NCBI RefSeq assembly: GCF_900465355.1
Contig: NZ_LS483254.1
Location: 1 to 64,000 of the forward strand
DNA length: 64,000 nucleotides
Source: Candidatus Bipolaricaulis anaerobius
GTDB lineage: Bacteria > Bipolaricaulota > Bipolaricaulia > Bipolaricaulales > Bipolaricaulaceae
Direction: 5' to 3'
In this document: positions 48,542-59,312 of the stretch, in pieces
Layout of the letters: every line of letters begins with the position of its first letter
Numbering within the stretch: position 1 is the stretch's first letter
Made by a program: the position numbers and the translations under genes
Notes under the pieces: model-generated
Databases searched by the model: none
What the model was told of the DNA's origin: nothing
What the model saw: only the letters and a program-made list of their open reading frames with translations

Positions 48542-49395
48542 CAGACGTTCCGCGGCGGGTCATCTCCGCCTCCCGTCGCACCGACCTCCCGCGGTGGTAC
48601 CTGCCCTGGCTGCGAGCGGCCCTCCAGGCGGAGGAAGCGACGGTCCACCTCCCCTACGGCGGGTGCCGCACCGTCTCCCTGCGGCCGGAAGCGGTCCACA
48701 CGGTTGTGCTGTGGTCGAAGGACTACTCGCGCCTCCTTGCGGACCGCAAGCTGCGGGTGCTCCTCGGGCGGTACGACCAGGTGGTCGCCCACTTCACCGT
48801 GACCGGGCTTGGCGGGACCTGGATCGAGCCAGGCGTCCCCCGCGCAGAGGCGGCGATCGCCCAACTCCCCGAGCTCGTCGCGCTGTGCGGGGGCCCGGAG
48901 CGGGTGGTGGTGCGGTTCGATCCGATCGTCCACTGGCGGAAAGGGGCACGGATCGAGAGCAACGCCCCCTGGGCGGAGGCCCTGTTCCGCGCCTGCGCCC
49001 GGGCCGGGGTCCGCGACCTCCGGCTGAGCACGGCCACCCTGTACGGGAAGGTCCTCCGCCGCGGGGTGGCCTGGTACGACCCCTCCCCGGAGGAGAAGCA
49101 CGCGATCGCAGCCCACCTCATCGACCTCGCCCAGAGCCACCGGCTCGCCCTCGGCGCGTGCGCCGACCTCGCCCTCGAGAGTGCCGGGATCGCCCGCGTG
49201 CCGTGCATTGACGGGATGCGCCTCACCGCCCTCCATCCCCAGCGGCTGGCGGCCTCATCGCGACGGGATCGCGGACAGAGGGCGCACTGTCTGTGCACGG
49301 AGAGCGTGGACATCGGAGGGTACGGGATGCGGTGCCCCGGAGGCTGCCTCTACTGCTACGCCAATCCAGGGGTGAATCGGTCGCGCTGCCGCTAG
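48517..49395 (+). CDS. DUF1848 family protein
   Basis: 292 residues if GTG 48517 is used. The conserved family start (ISASRRTDLPRWYLPWL) begins at 48562, and no ATG, GTG or TTG occurs in frame between the tRNA end at 48541 and that point. The first in-frame start is thus inside the T arm of tRNA-Leu. The core includes TVVLWSKDYSRLL, HFTVTGLGGTWIEPGVP and VVVRFDPIVHW, and ends CLCTESVDIGGYGMRCPGGCLYCYANP with clustered Cys that may hold an iron-sulfur centre. Function of DUF1848 is unknown. The start could be a rare codon, or the 5' end could be lost. Confidence 0.8.
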   Translation: MGSSPTPGTDVPRRVISASRRTDLPRWYLPWLRAALQAEEATVHLPYGGCRTVSLRPEAVHTVVLWSKDYSRLLADRKLRVLLGRYDQVVAHFTVTGLGGTWIEPGVPRAEAAIAQLPELVALCGGPERVVVRFDPIVHWRKGARIESNAPWAEALFRACARAGVRDLRLSTATLYGKVLRRGVAWYDPSPEEKHAIAAHLIDLAQSHRLALGACADLALESAGIARVPCIDGMRLTALHPQRLAASSRRDRGQRAHCLCTESVDIGGYGMRCPGGCLYCYANPGVNRSRCR

Positions 49396-50393
49396 GCGAA
49401 CGAGCCCGCGAGCACGCCCAGCAGGGCGAACGCTGCCTCAAGGAGCCACAGCCGGACGACGACCTTCGGCTCCGGCCAACCCGGGCTCCGGATGCGGTGG
49501 GGCCACGCCACCTCCCCCTCCTCGAGGTGGTGATGGAACGGGGCCATCTTGAACAGGCGCACCCCGGTCAGCTTGTAGCTCATCACCTGGAGGATCACGG
49601 ACAGGGCCATCACCACGAACAGGCCGCCGGTGAACGGGAGGAGGAACACGCGGCCCGAGGCGAACGCGATCCCGAACAGGAACCCCCCAAGGCCCATCGA
49701 GCCCACGTTCCCCAGGAACACGCGCGCCGGGTAGGCGTTCGCCCACAGGAAGCCCGCCCCTGCCCCGAGGGCAGCGAGGGCGATCCCCCCAAGCTCGGTC
49801 CCACCTCCGGCGAGGAGGAGCCCAAGCACGGAAAGGAGCCACGCCCCGGTGGCGAGGCCATCGAGCCCATCGGCGAGGTTGACGGCGTTGACCGTGCCCA
49901 TGAACCCGACGACGACGAGGGGGATCCAGGCCCCCACGGGGAGGGACGACAGGGGGAGGCTCACGGCGGAGAAGGGGATCGCCAGCCCTACCTCCCCGAG
50001 GGTCGGCACGAGGAGGCAGAGGAGCCCAGCACCGAGCGCCTGGGTGAGGAGCGTCTGGTGGGGGAAGAACCCGACCGAGGTCCCCCGGCGCTGGGAGCGG
50101 AGGTCGTCGAGGAGCCCGACCACCCCCCCCAAGCCCATGGACAGGAGCACGAACGCCCCTCCCGCGGATGGTCCGGGGCCGAGGGCCCATAGGATCCCCG
50201 TTCCGGCGAGGATGAGGGCGAGTGGGACGATCCCCCCCATCGTCGGGGTGCCGGCCTTGCCCCGATGGTCCGCCGGCCCCTCGGGGCGGATCCTCTGCCC
50301 GGCGCGGATGCACCGGGCGAACCGCGGGCTCGCCCATCCCGCGACGGGAAGCATCGCCAGGGCGAGGATCAGCCCCAGCGTCAGGTCTTCCAC
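49392..50393 (-). CDS. mraY: Phospho-N-acetylmuramoyl-pentapeptide transferase
   Basis: 333 residues, ten-helix membrane enzyme that forms lipid I from UDP-MurNAc-pentapeptide. Family signatures: KAGTPTMGGIVPLALIL, GLLDDLRSQRRGTSVGF (DD pair), NAVNLADGLDGLATG, FLGNVGSMGLGG and MAPFHHHLEEGEVAWPHRI (HHH). The GTG at 50393 overlaps the end of the upstream unknown gene. It stands alone, away from other mur genes. Confidence 0.94.
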   Translation of the reverse strand: MEDLTLGLILALAMLPVAGWASPRFARCIRAGQRIRPEGPADHRGKAGTPTMGGIVPLALILAGTGILWALGPGPSAGGAFVLLSMGLGGVVGLLDDLRSQRRGTSVGFFPHQTLLTQALGAGLLCLLVPTLGEVGLAIPFSAVSLPLSSLPVGAWIPLVVVGFMGTVNAVNLADGLDGLATGAWLLSVLGLLLAGGGTELGGIALAALGAGAGFLWANAYPARVFLGNVGSMGLGGFLFGIAFASGRVFLLPFTGGLFVVMALSVILQVMSYKLTGVRLFKMAPFHHHLEEGEVAWPHRIRSPGWPEPKVVVRLWLLEAAFALLGVLAGSFA

Positions 50394-51703
50394 CGCCACT
50401 CCCCCTCCGCCGCGAGGAGGCCCCTCCGCACCTCGTCCGGGTCGCCACCGGCCAGGACATGCCGCACCGCCCGGAACAGGTCGTAGGCCGAAGTGAGGAT
50501 GAGCCCGTGGTCCCGACATCCGCGCCCTACGGCCTCCGCCCACTGCGGGCCCCGCCGCCGGGGATCGAGGCGCGGCTCGGCGAGGCAGACGAGCATCCCG
50601 CGCCCATCCCCGTTCCCCTCGCTCCGCCACCGGTCGAGGTCGAGGAGGAGGGCCCGGTGTTCCTCCGGCCCCACTGGGCCGAACAGGGACAGGGCCACCC
50701 GCACGAGGAGGTCCCCGTCGGGGGAAGAGGCGAGGGCCGTGGCCGGGGCCGCGCCGCGGGGGGAGGTGGTGAACCCGAGCCGGTCGAGGGCCGCCTGGAC
50801 GGCCTGAGCGAGCCCCTGGGACCCGCGGGGGGCAAGGAGGGCGCGGAGGAGGTCGTAGCCCAACCGCCTCTCCCCAAGTTCCTCCTCCCTCCGGCGGAGC
50901 CCCTCCCGCTCCCGGGCGAGGGCCTCCTCGTCGCGGCGGAGGTCCTCCTCGCCGGGGAGGCTGTAGCCAGAGATCCAGTCCGGAAGCTCCACCGGCAAGG
51001 GCTCCCTGAGGAGGGCGCCGACGAGGGGGAGGAGGCGGTCGCCCATCTCGGCCGGCGACGCGCCGGGGAATGAGGGGAGGAAGAGGATTCGCCCCGTCCC
51101 CACCGCGAGGTCCCACGCCACGACATCACCGACCCGGTTCGTGGCCAGCACCCGCCCGAACGCGGCGAGGGGGGCGCCCAGGGTCGCCACGAGCACCGCC
51201 TCGTACCCGAGCGGCCCCAGCGCCCGCAGGTACGGGGCCGCGGGATGGGGCTCGTCGGCCAGGGCGAGGTCCCGCCCCCGCCGGGGGATGAACCGCAGCC
51301 CATGAGGGAGGCCGAGGTGGTGGGGGCCGGAGACGAGGGACGTGCGGGGGAGGAACGCGTACCGGTCGAGGCGGCGTGGGGGGGAACCCGCGATCTCCAC
51401 CCCCTCCCCCGGTGGCCGGACCCGGACCACAACCACCCCTCCCCCCCGGAGGAGGAGGTCCTCCACCTCCGCGCGCCGGGCGGACAGGAGGTGATCGAGG
51501 GCTCGCGCCAGCCCGAGGTCCCGCCCAGGATGGAGGCGCCACACCCCATCCGGCTCGAGGGTGGCGTGGGATTCCCACAGGGAGGGCAGGGGCTCAGGGT
51601 CCACGAGGACGGCGTCGTAGCTCGCCAACGAGTCAGCGGAGGCGAACTCCGCCTGCGTCACCCCCGGCCCGTCGATCTCCCACCCCAGCGCGAGAACCCG
51701 CAT
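50381..51703 (-). CDS. Unknown protein with a central coiled coil, coupled to mraY
   Basis: 440 residues from the leaderless ATG 51703: MRVLALGWEIDGPGVTQAEFASADSLASYDAVLVDPEPLP. Residues about 1-260 read like a Rossmann-like alpha/beta region that handles whole-path strings (GGGVVVVRVRPPG, GYEAVLVATLGAPLAAFGRVLATNR, GRILFLPSFPGASPAEM). Then comes a highly charged helix (PGEEDLRRDEEALAREREGLRRREEELGERRLGYDLLRALL) and a C-terminal alpha/beta part (DGRGMLVCLAEPRLD...ILTSAYDLFRAVRHVLAG). I do not recognise a family. The 13-base overlap with mraY suggests a shared envelope role, but that is only inference. Confidence 0.75.
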   Translation of the reverse strand: MRVLALGWEIDGPGVTQAEFASADSLASYDAVLVDPEPLPSLWESHATLEPDGVWRLHPGRDLGLARALDHLLSARRAEVEDLLLRGGGVVVVRVRPPGEGVEIAGSPPRRLDRYAFLPRTSLVSGPHHLGLPHGLRFIPRRGRDLALADEPHPAAPYLRALGPLGYEAVLVATLGAPLAAFGRVLATNRVGDVVAWDLAVGTGRILFLPSFPGASPAEMGDRLLPLVGALLREPLPVELPDWISGYSLPGEEDLRRDEEALAREREGLRRREEELGERRLGYDLLRALLAPRGSQGLAQAVQAALDRLGFTTSPRGAAPATALASSPDGDLLVRVALSLFGPVGPEEHRALLLDLDRWRSEGNGDGRGMLVCLAEPRLDPRRRGPQWAEAVGRGCRDHGLILTSAYDLFRAVRHVLAGGDPDEVRRGLLAAEGEWRWKT

Positions 51704-51710
51704 CGCGGCC

Positions 51711-51774
51711 ATTGTACGGACACGGGCTGAGGGGGCCAATTCCCGTTGCCCCCGACCGCCCGGATCGTTACCCT
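51711..51774. promoter_or_regulatory. Back-to-back leaderless promoters
   Basis: Minus strand: TTGGCC (51739-51734), 17 bp, TACAAT (51716-51711), 7 bases, ATG 51703. Plus strand: TTGCCC (51746-51751), 17 bp, TACCCT (51769-51774), 6 bases, ATG 51781. Both starts lack room for a ribosome site. Confidence 0.65.
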
Positions 51775-51780
51775 CCCCCC

Positions 51781-52263
51781 ATGGCCTGGGCCCTGATCGC
51801 CACTCCGTGGGGGGAGTTCTCCGCGCGCGGGGAGGGGGCGAACGTGGTTGAGCTACGGTTCCCCGGCTCCCCGGGTGGGGAGCTGGGGCCGCGGACGCCG
51901 ATCGTGGAGCAGCTCGCCCGCGAACTTACAGAGTACCTCTGCGGCACGCGGCGGAAGTTCGGGGTCCCCACCCGCGCCGGCGGGACTCCGTTTCAGCAGG
52001 CAGTGTGGAACGAGCTCGTGAAGATCCCGTACGGCACCACGATCACTTACGGGGATCTCGCAGCCCGGGTGGGACGGCCCCGCGCGGCGCGGGCAGTGGG
52101 GCAGGCGGTGGGGGCGAACCCGATCCCGATCCTCATCCCCTGCCACCGCGTCCTTCCCGCTGGAGGAGGCGGGGGCGGGTTCAGCGCAGGGGAGGAATGG
52201 AAAGTACGCCTCCTCGCCCTCGAGGGAGCCTCCCCCTACAGGGAGAAAGCCTCCCCGAGGTAG
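51781..52263 (+). CDS. ogt: Methylated-DNA-[protein]-cysteine S-methyltransferase
   Basis: 160 residues. It repairs O6-alkylguanine by transferring the alkyl group to its own Cys. The active site PCHRVLPAGG is intact (Cys121), with helix-turn-helix GTPFQQAVWNELVKIPYGTTITYGDLAARVGRPRAARAVGQAVGANPIPILIP. The small N-terminal domain is short. It is transcribed from a leaderless promoter and its 3' end overlaps the end of lptB by 28 bases on the other strand. Compare the Cys-less ATL domain at 15723. Confidence 0.94.
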   Translation: MAWALIATPWGEFSARGEGANVVELRFPGSPGGELGPRTPIVEQLARELTEYLCGTRRKFGVPTRAGGTPFQQAVWNELVKIPYGTTITYGDLAARVGRPRAARAVGQAVGANPIPILIPCHRVLPAGGGGGGFSAGEEWKVRLLALEGASPYREKASPR

Positions 52264-52952
52264 GCGAGGCGGGCGGCGGGGTTGGCGAGGACCTCGCTGG
52301 GCGTCCCGGCGCAGAGGAGCTCGCCGCGGTGGATCAGGTACGTCCGATCCGTGGTGCGGAGCGTGTCGCGCACGTTGTGGTCGCAGATCGCGATCCCGAT
52401 CCCCGATCCGGCGAGCCGGCGCAGCAGGGCCGCCAGTTCGGCCACGGTGAGGGGGTCCACGCCCGAGAACGGCTCGTCGAGGAGGAGGAACGTCGGCTGG
52501 GCGACGAGGGCCCGCGCCACCTCAACCTTCCTCCGCTCTCCCGCGGACAGTTCCCCCACCGGGCGGCTGAGGAGGCCGGTCAGGCCCAGCTCCCCCACCA
52601 CCGCCTCCACCTGACCGTTCCAGGGAAGCCGGAGCCCCTCCAGGGCCAACCGCAGGTTCCCCCGCACCGTGGAGCGGAGGAACACCGACGGCTCCTGAGG
52701 GAGGTAGTGGATGCCGGCCCGCGCCCGAAGGTAGAACGGAAGGCGCGTGATGTCGCGGCCGTCCAGCCGCACCGTGCCGGAGGTGGGGCGGAGGAACCCC
52801 ACCAGGAGGTAGAGGGTCGTCGTCTTCCCCGCGCCATTGGGACCGAGGAGCCCCGTCACCTCACCGGCGCGGAACAGCACCGTGAGCCCGTCCACCGCCC
52901 GGCGGCGACCGAACGACCGGACGAGGTCGAGTCCCTCAAGGAGCTCGGACAA
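52236..52952 (-). CDS. lptB: LPS-transport ATPase LptB
   Basis: 238 residues. ABC ATPase: Walker A LLGPNGAGKTTTLYLLVGFL, DITRLPFYLRARAGIHYLPQEPSVFLRSTVRGNL (the LptB Q-loop signature), LSAGERRKVEVARAL, Walker B FLLLDEPFSGVDPLTV and ICDHNVRDTLRTTDRTYLIHRGELLCAGTP. It powers LptFG to extract lipopolysaccharide, indicating a diderm envelope. Overlaps the LptC/A-like gene by 17 bases. Confidence 0.94.
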   Translation of the reverse strand: MSELLEGLDLVRSFGRRRAVDGLTVLFRAGEVTGLLGPNGAGKTTTLYLLVGFLRPTSGTVRLDGRDITRLPFYLRARAGIHYLPQEPSVFLRSTVRGNLRLALEGLRLPWNGQVEAVVGELGLTGLLSRPVGELSAGERRKVEVARALVAQPTFLLLDEPFSGVDPLTVAELAALLRRLAGSGIGIAICDHNVRDTLRTTDRTYLIHRGELLCAGTPSEVLANPAARLAYLGEAFSL

Positions 52953-53654
52953 GATGCGCTTCCCTCACCTCAATCCTTCCCTCATGGGGCCACGCCATGA
53001 GCGCCGTCCCCCCGAGCGTCACCCCATGCCCGGTCGCCGTGACGTCATCCGCCACGAGCTGATCCCCCCCAAGCTCGTACCGCCCCGTCTCGAACGCAAG
53101 CTGCCATCCCGCGAACGTCACCTCAGCGTCCACGAGGTGGACCGCCTCCCCGAGCTGCCACCGCGCTTCCGTTGCCGACAGGGCCACCCCCCGTCCCTCG
53201 GCAGTGAGGCCCCCGAGCACGAGCCCCCCCTGCCACCGCGCCTCGCGGCAGGTGAACGAGAACCCCTCCCCCTCCCCCACGATCGGCTCCGCCGCCAGGT
53301 CATCGGTAGAGAGGGCCCACTCCCGCCCGTACCGATCAGCCCGGATCCGGGGAGCCCGCAAGATGACGGTGGGCGCCCCGTCGTGGTAGAGCTGAACCTG
53401 AACACGTTGGCCTTCCCAGCCATCGCCGACGCGGGCGAGCGCCTCCATCCGCAGCTCCCACTTCAGCCGGCCGGCCTCGTCGTACACGGTCAACCAGGGG
53501 GCCTCCGCTTGCACCGACTGAGCGGAGGCGGGCACCGAGAACAGGATCGCAATCGCCACGGGCAAGGCTCGGAACGGCCCGCCGCGCCTAGACCGCCGAT
53601 CCCAGACAGCGGAGGACGGGTCCAGTGGCTTTCCGCCTGCGGCCCCGATGCCCC

Positions 53655-53667
<13 letters not shown>
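52936..53667 (-). CDS. LptC/LptA-like periplasmic protein
   Basis: 243 residues from ATG 53667, which lies inside the end of pyrG (13-base overlap). A start at GTG 53559 would give only MAIAILFSVPASA and leave out the basic RRSRRGG stretch. The hydrophobic segment LPVAIAILFSVPASAQS is a signal peptide or anchor. The rest is OstA-like beta-jellyroll: WLTVYDEAGRLKWELRMEALARV, GREWALSTDDLAAEPIVGEGEGFSFTCREARWQGG, HLVDAEVTFAGWQLAFETGRYELGGDQLVADD and a tail GVTLGGTALMAWPHEGRIEVREAHL. Together with LptB downstream it should bridge or bind LPS. Confidence 0.78.
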
Positions 53668-55244
<1,577 letters not shown>

Positions 55245-55289
55245 GGATCCCCATTGTAGCCGCACCGGCAACGGGGCGCCGCACCGCGG

Positions 55290-55317
55290 TTGCGCCCCAA
55301 GAGTCGCTCGCTATAAT
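55290..55317 (+). promoter_or_regulatory. Promoter of secG-oppDF-rdgB operon
   Basis: TTGCGC (55290-55295), 16 bp, TATAAT (55312-55317), about 20 bases before the secG ATG with GGAG between. Confidence 0.6.
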
Positions 55318-55338
55318 GCCGACCCGGAGCGTGATGGG

Positions 55339-55569
55339 ATGGCAGCATTGAAGATCGTGCTACAGATCGTGTTCCTCCTCGATGCCCTCGCCCTGATCGG
55401 CCTCGTCCTCCTCCAGATGTCGGAACACGCGTCCATGGGAGGGGCGTTTGGGTCCGGCATGGCCGGCACCGTGTTCGGGCGCGACGTGACGAGGGATCCT
55501 AAGAAACTCGCCACGGGCGTCCTCGGGGGGGCGTTCCTCGCCCTCGGCCTCCTCCTCGCCGTCCTCTAG
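55339..55569 (+). CDS. secG: Preprotein translocase subunit SecG
   Basis: 76 residues, two membrane helices: [74 protein letters not shown]. The loop with LLQ and GGAFG...FG is the SecG signature. It assists SecYE and SecA (secA lies at the window end). The gene is followed after 4 bases by oppD. Confidence 0.92.
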   Translation: MAALKIVLQIVFLLDALALIGLVLLQMSEHASMGGAFGSGMAGTVFGRDVTRDPKKLATGVLGGAFLALGLLLAVL

Positions 55570-55573
55570 CCCG

Positions 55574-56563
55574 ATGCCCCTGATCGAACTCCGCGACCTC
55601 CACACCTACTTCTACACGGAAGATGGCGTCGTAAAAGCCGTGGACGGCGTGTCGTTCGCGATCGAACGGGAGAGGACGCTCGGGGTAGTGGGGGAATCGG
55701 GGTGCGGGAAAAGCGTGACCGCGCTGTCCATCATGGGCCTCATCCCGATGCCGCCGGGGAAGATCGCGGGGGGGAAGATCTTCTTCCACCGCAACAGCCA
55801 TCCCATCGAGCTGACGGCGCTCAACCCCAAGGGCCGGGAGTACCGCTCGATCCGGGGCAAGGAGATCGCGATGATCTTCCAGGAGCCGATGACGTCCCTG
55901 AACCCCGTGTTCACGATCGGCTACCAGATCATGGAGGCGATCCGCCTCCACCAGAAGGCGGGGAAAAAGGAGGCGCGGACGAAGGCGATCGAGATGCTGA
56001 AACAAGTGGGGATCCCTCTTCCCGAACAACGGGTGGACGAGTACCCTCATCAGCTTTCGGGCGGGATGCGGCAGCGGGCGATGATCGCGATGGCCCTGTC
56101 GTGCAACCCGGCCCTCCTCATCGCCGACGAGCCGACGACCGCGCTCGACGTGACGATCCAGGCCCAGGTCCTCGATCTGATGCGCGACATCCAGCAGAAG
56201 TTCCGCACCTCAATCATGTTCATCACCCACAACCTGGGGGTGGTGGCGGAGATGTGCCAGGACGTGGTGGTCATGTACCTGGGGAAGGTCGTTGAGCAAG
56301 CCCCGGTCCGCCCCCTGTACCACGACCCCAAGCACCCCTACACCCAGGGGCTCCTCCACTCCATCCCATCGCTGGCGTCGAGGAAGAAGAGGCTTGAGCC
56401 GATCACCGGGGTCGTGCCCGATCCGCTGGATGCTCCGCCGGGGTGCCCGTTCAACCCGCGCTGTCCGCACGTGATGGAGCCCTGCACGAGGGCGATGCCG
56501 CCGCTCGGGGAGATCGCCCCCCACCATCAGGTTGCCTGTTGGCTGTACAAGGGGAACGCATGA
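55574..56563 (+). CDS. Oligopeptide/dipeptide ABC ATPase (OppD/DppD)
   Basis: 329 residues. Walker [44 protein letters not shown], signature [15 protein letters not shown], Walker [14 protein letters not shown]. The C-terminal [24 protein letters not shown] zinc/iron-like Cys cluster is specific for Opp/Dpp ATPases. It is coupled to oppF (ATGA). No permease or binding-protein genes of this system are in the window. Confidence 0.95.
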   Translation: MPLIELRDLHTYFYTEDGVVKAVDGVSFAIERERTLGVVGESGCGKSVTALSIMGLIPMPPGKIAGGKIFFHRNSHPIELTALNPKGREYRSIRGKEIAMIFQEPMTSLNPVFTIGYQIMEAIRLHQKAGKKEARTKAIEMLKQVGIPLPEQRVDEYPHQLSGGMRQRAMIAMALSCNPALLIADEPTTALDVTIQAQVLDLMRDIQQKFRTSIMFITHNLGVVAEMCQDVVVMYLGKVVEQAPVRPLYHDPKHPYTQGLLHSIPSLASRKKRLEPITGVVPDPLDAPPGCPFNPRCPHVMEPCTRAMPPLGEIAPHHQVACWLYKGNA

Positions 56564-57597
56564 CCACCACCCAGGCTCTAGACGAGGGGATCCTCCTCCA
56601 GGTGAAGGGGCTGGTGAAGTACTTCCCGGTGAAAAAGGGCGTGTTCCGGCGCACAGTGGGCTGGGTCAAGGCCGTGGACAACGTGGACATGTTCATCCCG
56701 CAAGGGGAGACCCTCGGCCTCGTCGGGGAGTCCGGGTGCGGCAAGACGACGTGCAGCCGGACCATCCTCCGCCTCATCGAGCCCACCGCCGGCGAGGTAT
56801 GGTTCCGCTCCAAGGCCCTCGACGCCATCGTGAACGTGCCCCAGATCAACCGCCGCCAGCTGAAGCTTCTGCGCCGGGAGATGCAGATCATCTTCCAGGA
56901 CCCGTACTCGTCCCTCAATCCGCGGATGACGGTGGGGGCAATCGTCGGCGAGCCCCTCCTCGTGCACCGGGTGGCGCGGGGGCAGGAGATGCGCAACCGG
57001 GTCGCTGAGCTCCTGGAGGCGGTGGGCCTCAAGCCGGAGCACATGCGGCGCTACCCCCATGAGTTCTCGGGCGGCCAACGCCAGCGGATCGGGATCGCCC
57101 GGGCGCTCGCCCTCGATCCGCAGCTCGTGGTGTGCGACGAGCCGGTGAGTGCCCTCGACGTCTCGATCCAAGCCCAGGTCCTGAACCTGCTCGAGGACCT
57201 CCAGGACAAGTTCGGGCTCACGTACCTGTTCGTGGCCCATGACCTGTCCGTGGTGAAGCACATCTCGGACCGGGTGGCGGTGATGTACCTCGGGGTGATC
57301 GTCGAGCTCGCCCCGACGGAGACGCTGTTCACCCACCCGCTCCAGCCCTACACCGAGGCCCTCCTGTCCGCCGTGCCGGTCCCCAACCCGGACTACGAGG
57401 CAGACCGGATCCTCCTCCAGGGCGACGTGCCGAGCCCGGTCAACCCTCCCTCCGGCTGCCGGTTCCACCCCCGCTGCTCCTACGCAAAAGAGATCTGCTC
57501 CCAGGAGATTCCCCCGCTCGTGGACTATGGGGACAAGCACTACGCCGCCTGCCACTTCGCGAACTCCCTTTCGCTCCGCGGCGTAAAGGTGGCGTGA
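56560..57597 (+). CDS. Oligopeptide/dipeptide ABC ATPase (OppF/DppF)
   Basis: 345 residues from the coupled ATG 56560. Walker [43 protein letters not shown], signature [15 protein letters not shown], Walker [17 protein letters not shown] and the Cys cluster [25 protein letters not shown]. Heterodimerises with OppD. It overlaps rdgB by GTGA. Confidence 0.95.
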   Translation: MTTTQALDEGILLQVKGLVKYFPVKKGVFRRTVGWVKAVDNVDMFIPQGETLGLVGESGCGKTTCSRTILRLIEPTAGEVWFRSKALDAIVNVPQINRRQLKLLRREMQIIFQDPYSSLNPRMTVGAIVGEPLLVHRVARGQEMRNRVAELLEAVGLKPEHMRRYPHEFSGGQRQRIGIARALALDPQLVVCDEPVSALDVSIQAQVLNLLEDLQDKFGLTYLFVAHDLSVVKHISDRVAVMYLGVIVELAPTETLFTHPLQPYTEALLSAVPVPNPDYEADRILLQGDVPSPVNPPSGCRFHPRCSYAKEICSQEIPPLVDYGDKHYAACHFANSLSLRGVKVA

Positions 57598-58187
57598 GGG
57601 TCCTCGTCGGGACCACCAACCCCGGGAAGCTCCGCGAGATCCGGCACATCCTCGGGGAGGTCCCGGGGATCACGTGGCTCACCCCTCACGATGTCCCCTG
57701 CCCTGAGGTGCCCGAGACCGGGCCGACGTTCGCGGCCAACGCGCGCCTCAAGGCCCAGACGATCGCCATCGCCACCGGATACGCGACCCTCGCCGAGGAC
57801 TCGGGCCTCGCGGTGGATGCCCTCGGGGGGGCGCCCGGGGTGCGCTCAGCGCGGTACGCGGGCGATCCTCCCGATCCCGCTGCGAACAACCGCAAGCTCC
57901 TCGCGGCCCTGGCGGGCGCGACCGACCGCCGCGCTCACTTCCGGACCGTGGCCGCCCTCGCCCTCCCCGATGGCCGCGTCTGGACCGCGGAGGGCGTGCT
58001 CGAGGGGACGATCGCGGAGGCCCCGCGGGGGCACGGTGGATTCGGGTACGACCCCCTGTTCATCCCCGCGGGGGAGAGGCGCACCCTTGCGGAGATGTCC
58101 CCCGCGGAGAAGGACGCGATCTCCCACCGCCGCCGGGCGCTCGAGGGGCTGCGGCCGGTGCTGGCCGCCCTGGGGGAAGACGGGTAG
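57594..58187 (+). CDS. rdgB: Non-canonical purine NTP pyrophosphatase (RdgB/HAM1)
   Basis: 197 residues. It hydrolyses dITP, ITP and XTP to monophosphates and keeps inosine out of DNA. Signature: [12 protein letters not shown], then [50 protein letters not shown] and [13 protein letters not shown]...[15 protein letters not shown] start overlaps oppF. It is functionally related to endonuclease V (inosine repair) at 15723 though not linked. Confidence 0.96.
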   Translation: MRVLVGTTNPGKLREIRHILGEVPGITWLTPHDVPCPEVPETGPTFAANARLKAQTIAIATGYATLAEDSGLAVDALGGAPGVRSARYAGDPPDPAANNRKLLAALAGATDRRAHFRTVAALALPDGRVWTAEGVLEGTIAEAPRGHGGFGYDPLFIPAGERRTLAEMSPAEKDAISHRRRALEGLRPVLAALGEDG

Positions 58188-58211
58188 TCCGTACCAAGTT
58201 GATTCCAAAAA

Positions 58212-59309
58212 CTACTGCGCGGGGGGAAGCGAGCTCGTGAGCTCCTCGAGGAGCTTCTTCTGCTGACGGGTGAGCTTCTGGGGGACGACGACCTTGAGCC
58301 GCACGCGGAGGTCGCCCCGCCGCCGACCGTGGGGGAGGCCCTCCCCGGGGAGGGTCAGCACCGTATCCGGATCGGTGCCGGCGGGGATCCTCAGGTCGGC
58401 CTCGCCGCCGAGGGTCGGCACCTTCACCACCCCCCCCAGGACGAGCGTCCCGTAGTGGATCGGCAGTTCCACCTCCAGATCCGGGCCGCGACGCTTGAAC
58501 ACGGGATGGGGCTGGACCTCCACCGTGACGTAGAGGTCCCCCGGTGGCCCCCCGGCGATCCCGGCGTTCCCCTGCCCGGCGAGCCGGAGGCGCGCCCCGT
58601 CCTCGACCCCTGGCGGGATCTCGATCACGATCTCCGCCTTCTCCCGCACCCGGCCCTCCCCGCCGCAGTTCGGGCAGGGCGACTCGGCGAACTCGCCCAC
58701 CCCGCCGCACTCCGGGCAGGCCCGCACGTTGACGAACATCCCAAACATCGACCCCTGGCGGTATTCGATCTGGCCGCGGCCCTTGCAGGTGGGACAGGTC
58801 TTGAGCCCGGTCCCCGGCGCAAGGCCCGACCCCCGGCACCGGCTGCAGGCGGCGTAGCGGGCCGCCGTGGCGCGGAGCTTGGCCCCAAACGCCGCATCCT
58901 CGAGCGATAGCCGCACCCGGTACTCGAGGTCCTCCCCCCGCTGGGCGCGACCCGCCCGGTCGCGGGTCCGTACCCCCTCCCCGAAGAACATGTTGAACAG
59001 GTCATCGAACCCGCGCCCGCCGAAGAACTCGCCGAACGCCTCCCGGGTGCGCCGGAAGTCCCCCGGGCCGAAGTCGAACCCCTGCTCGGGGCCGGCGTGC
59101 CCGAACCGGTCGTACTGAGCCCTCTTCTGGGGGTCGGAGAGCACCTCGTACGCCTCGGCGATCTTGCGGAACCGGCGCTCCGCCTCCTTCTTGTCCCCCT
59201 GGTGGGCGTCGGGGTGGTACTCCTTGGCCAGGCGGCGGAAGGCACGCTTGATCTCGTCGGGTGAGGCGTCGCGCTTCACACCGAGGGTCTGGTAGTAGTC
59301 CTCGGGCAA
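58212..59309 (-). CDS. dnaJ: Chaperone protein DnaJ
   Basis: 365 residues. J domain with HPD ([40 protein letters not shown]), G/F-rich region (GFDFGPGDF...[15 protein letters not shown]), four zinc repeats [24 protein letters not shown] and CPNCGGEG, then the substrate-binding C-terminal domain. Last gene of the hrcA operon, 3 bases after dnaK. Confidence 0.97.
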   Translation of the reverse strand: MPEDYYQTLGVKRDASPDEIKRAFRRLAKEYHPDAHQGDKKEAERRFRKIAEAYEVLSDPQKRAQYDRFGHAGPEQGFDFGPGDFRRTREAFGEFFGGRGFDDLFNMFFGEGVRTRDRAGRAQRGEDLEYRVRLSLEDAAFGAKLRATAARYAACSRCRGSGLAPGTGLKTCPTCKGRGQIEYRQGSMFGMFVNVRACPECGGVGEFAESPCPNCGGEGRVREKAEIVIEIPPGVEDGARLRLAGQGNAGIAGGPPGDLYVTVEVQPHPVFKRRGPDLEVELPIHYGTLVLGGVVKVPTLGGEADLRIPAGTDPDTVLTLPGEGLPHGRRRGDLRVRLKVVVPQKLTRQQKKLLEELTSSLPPAQ

Positions 59310-59312
59310 CGG

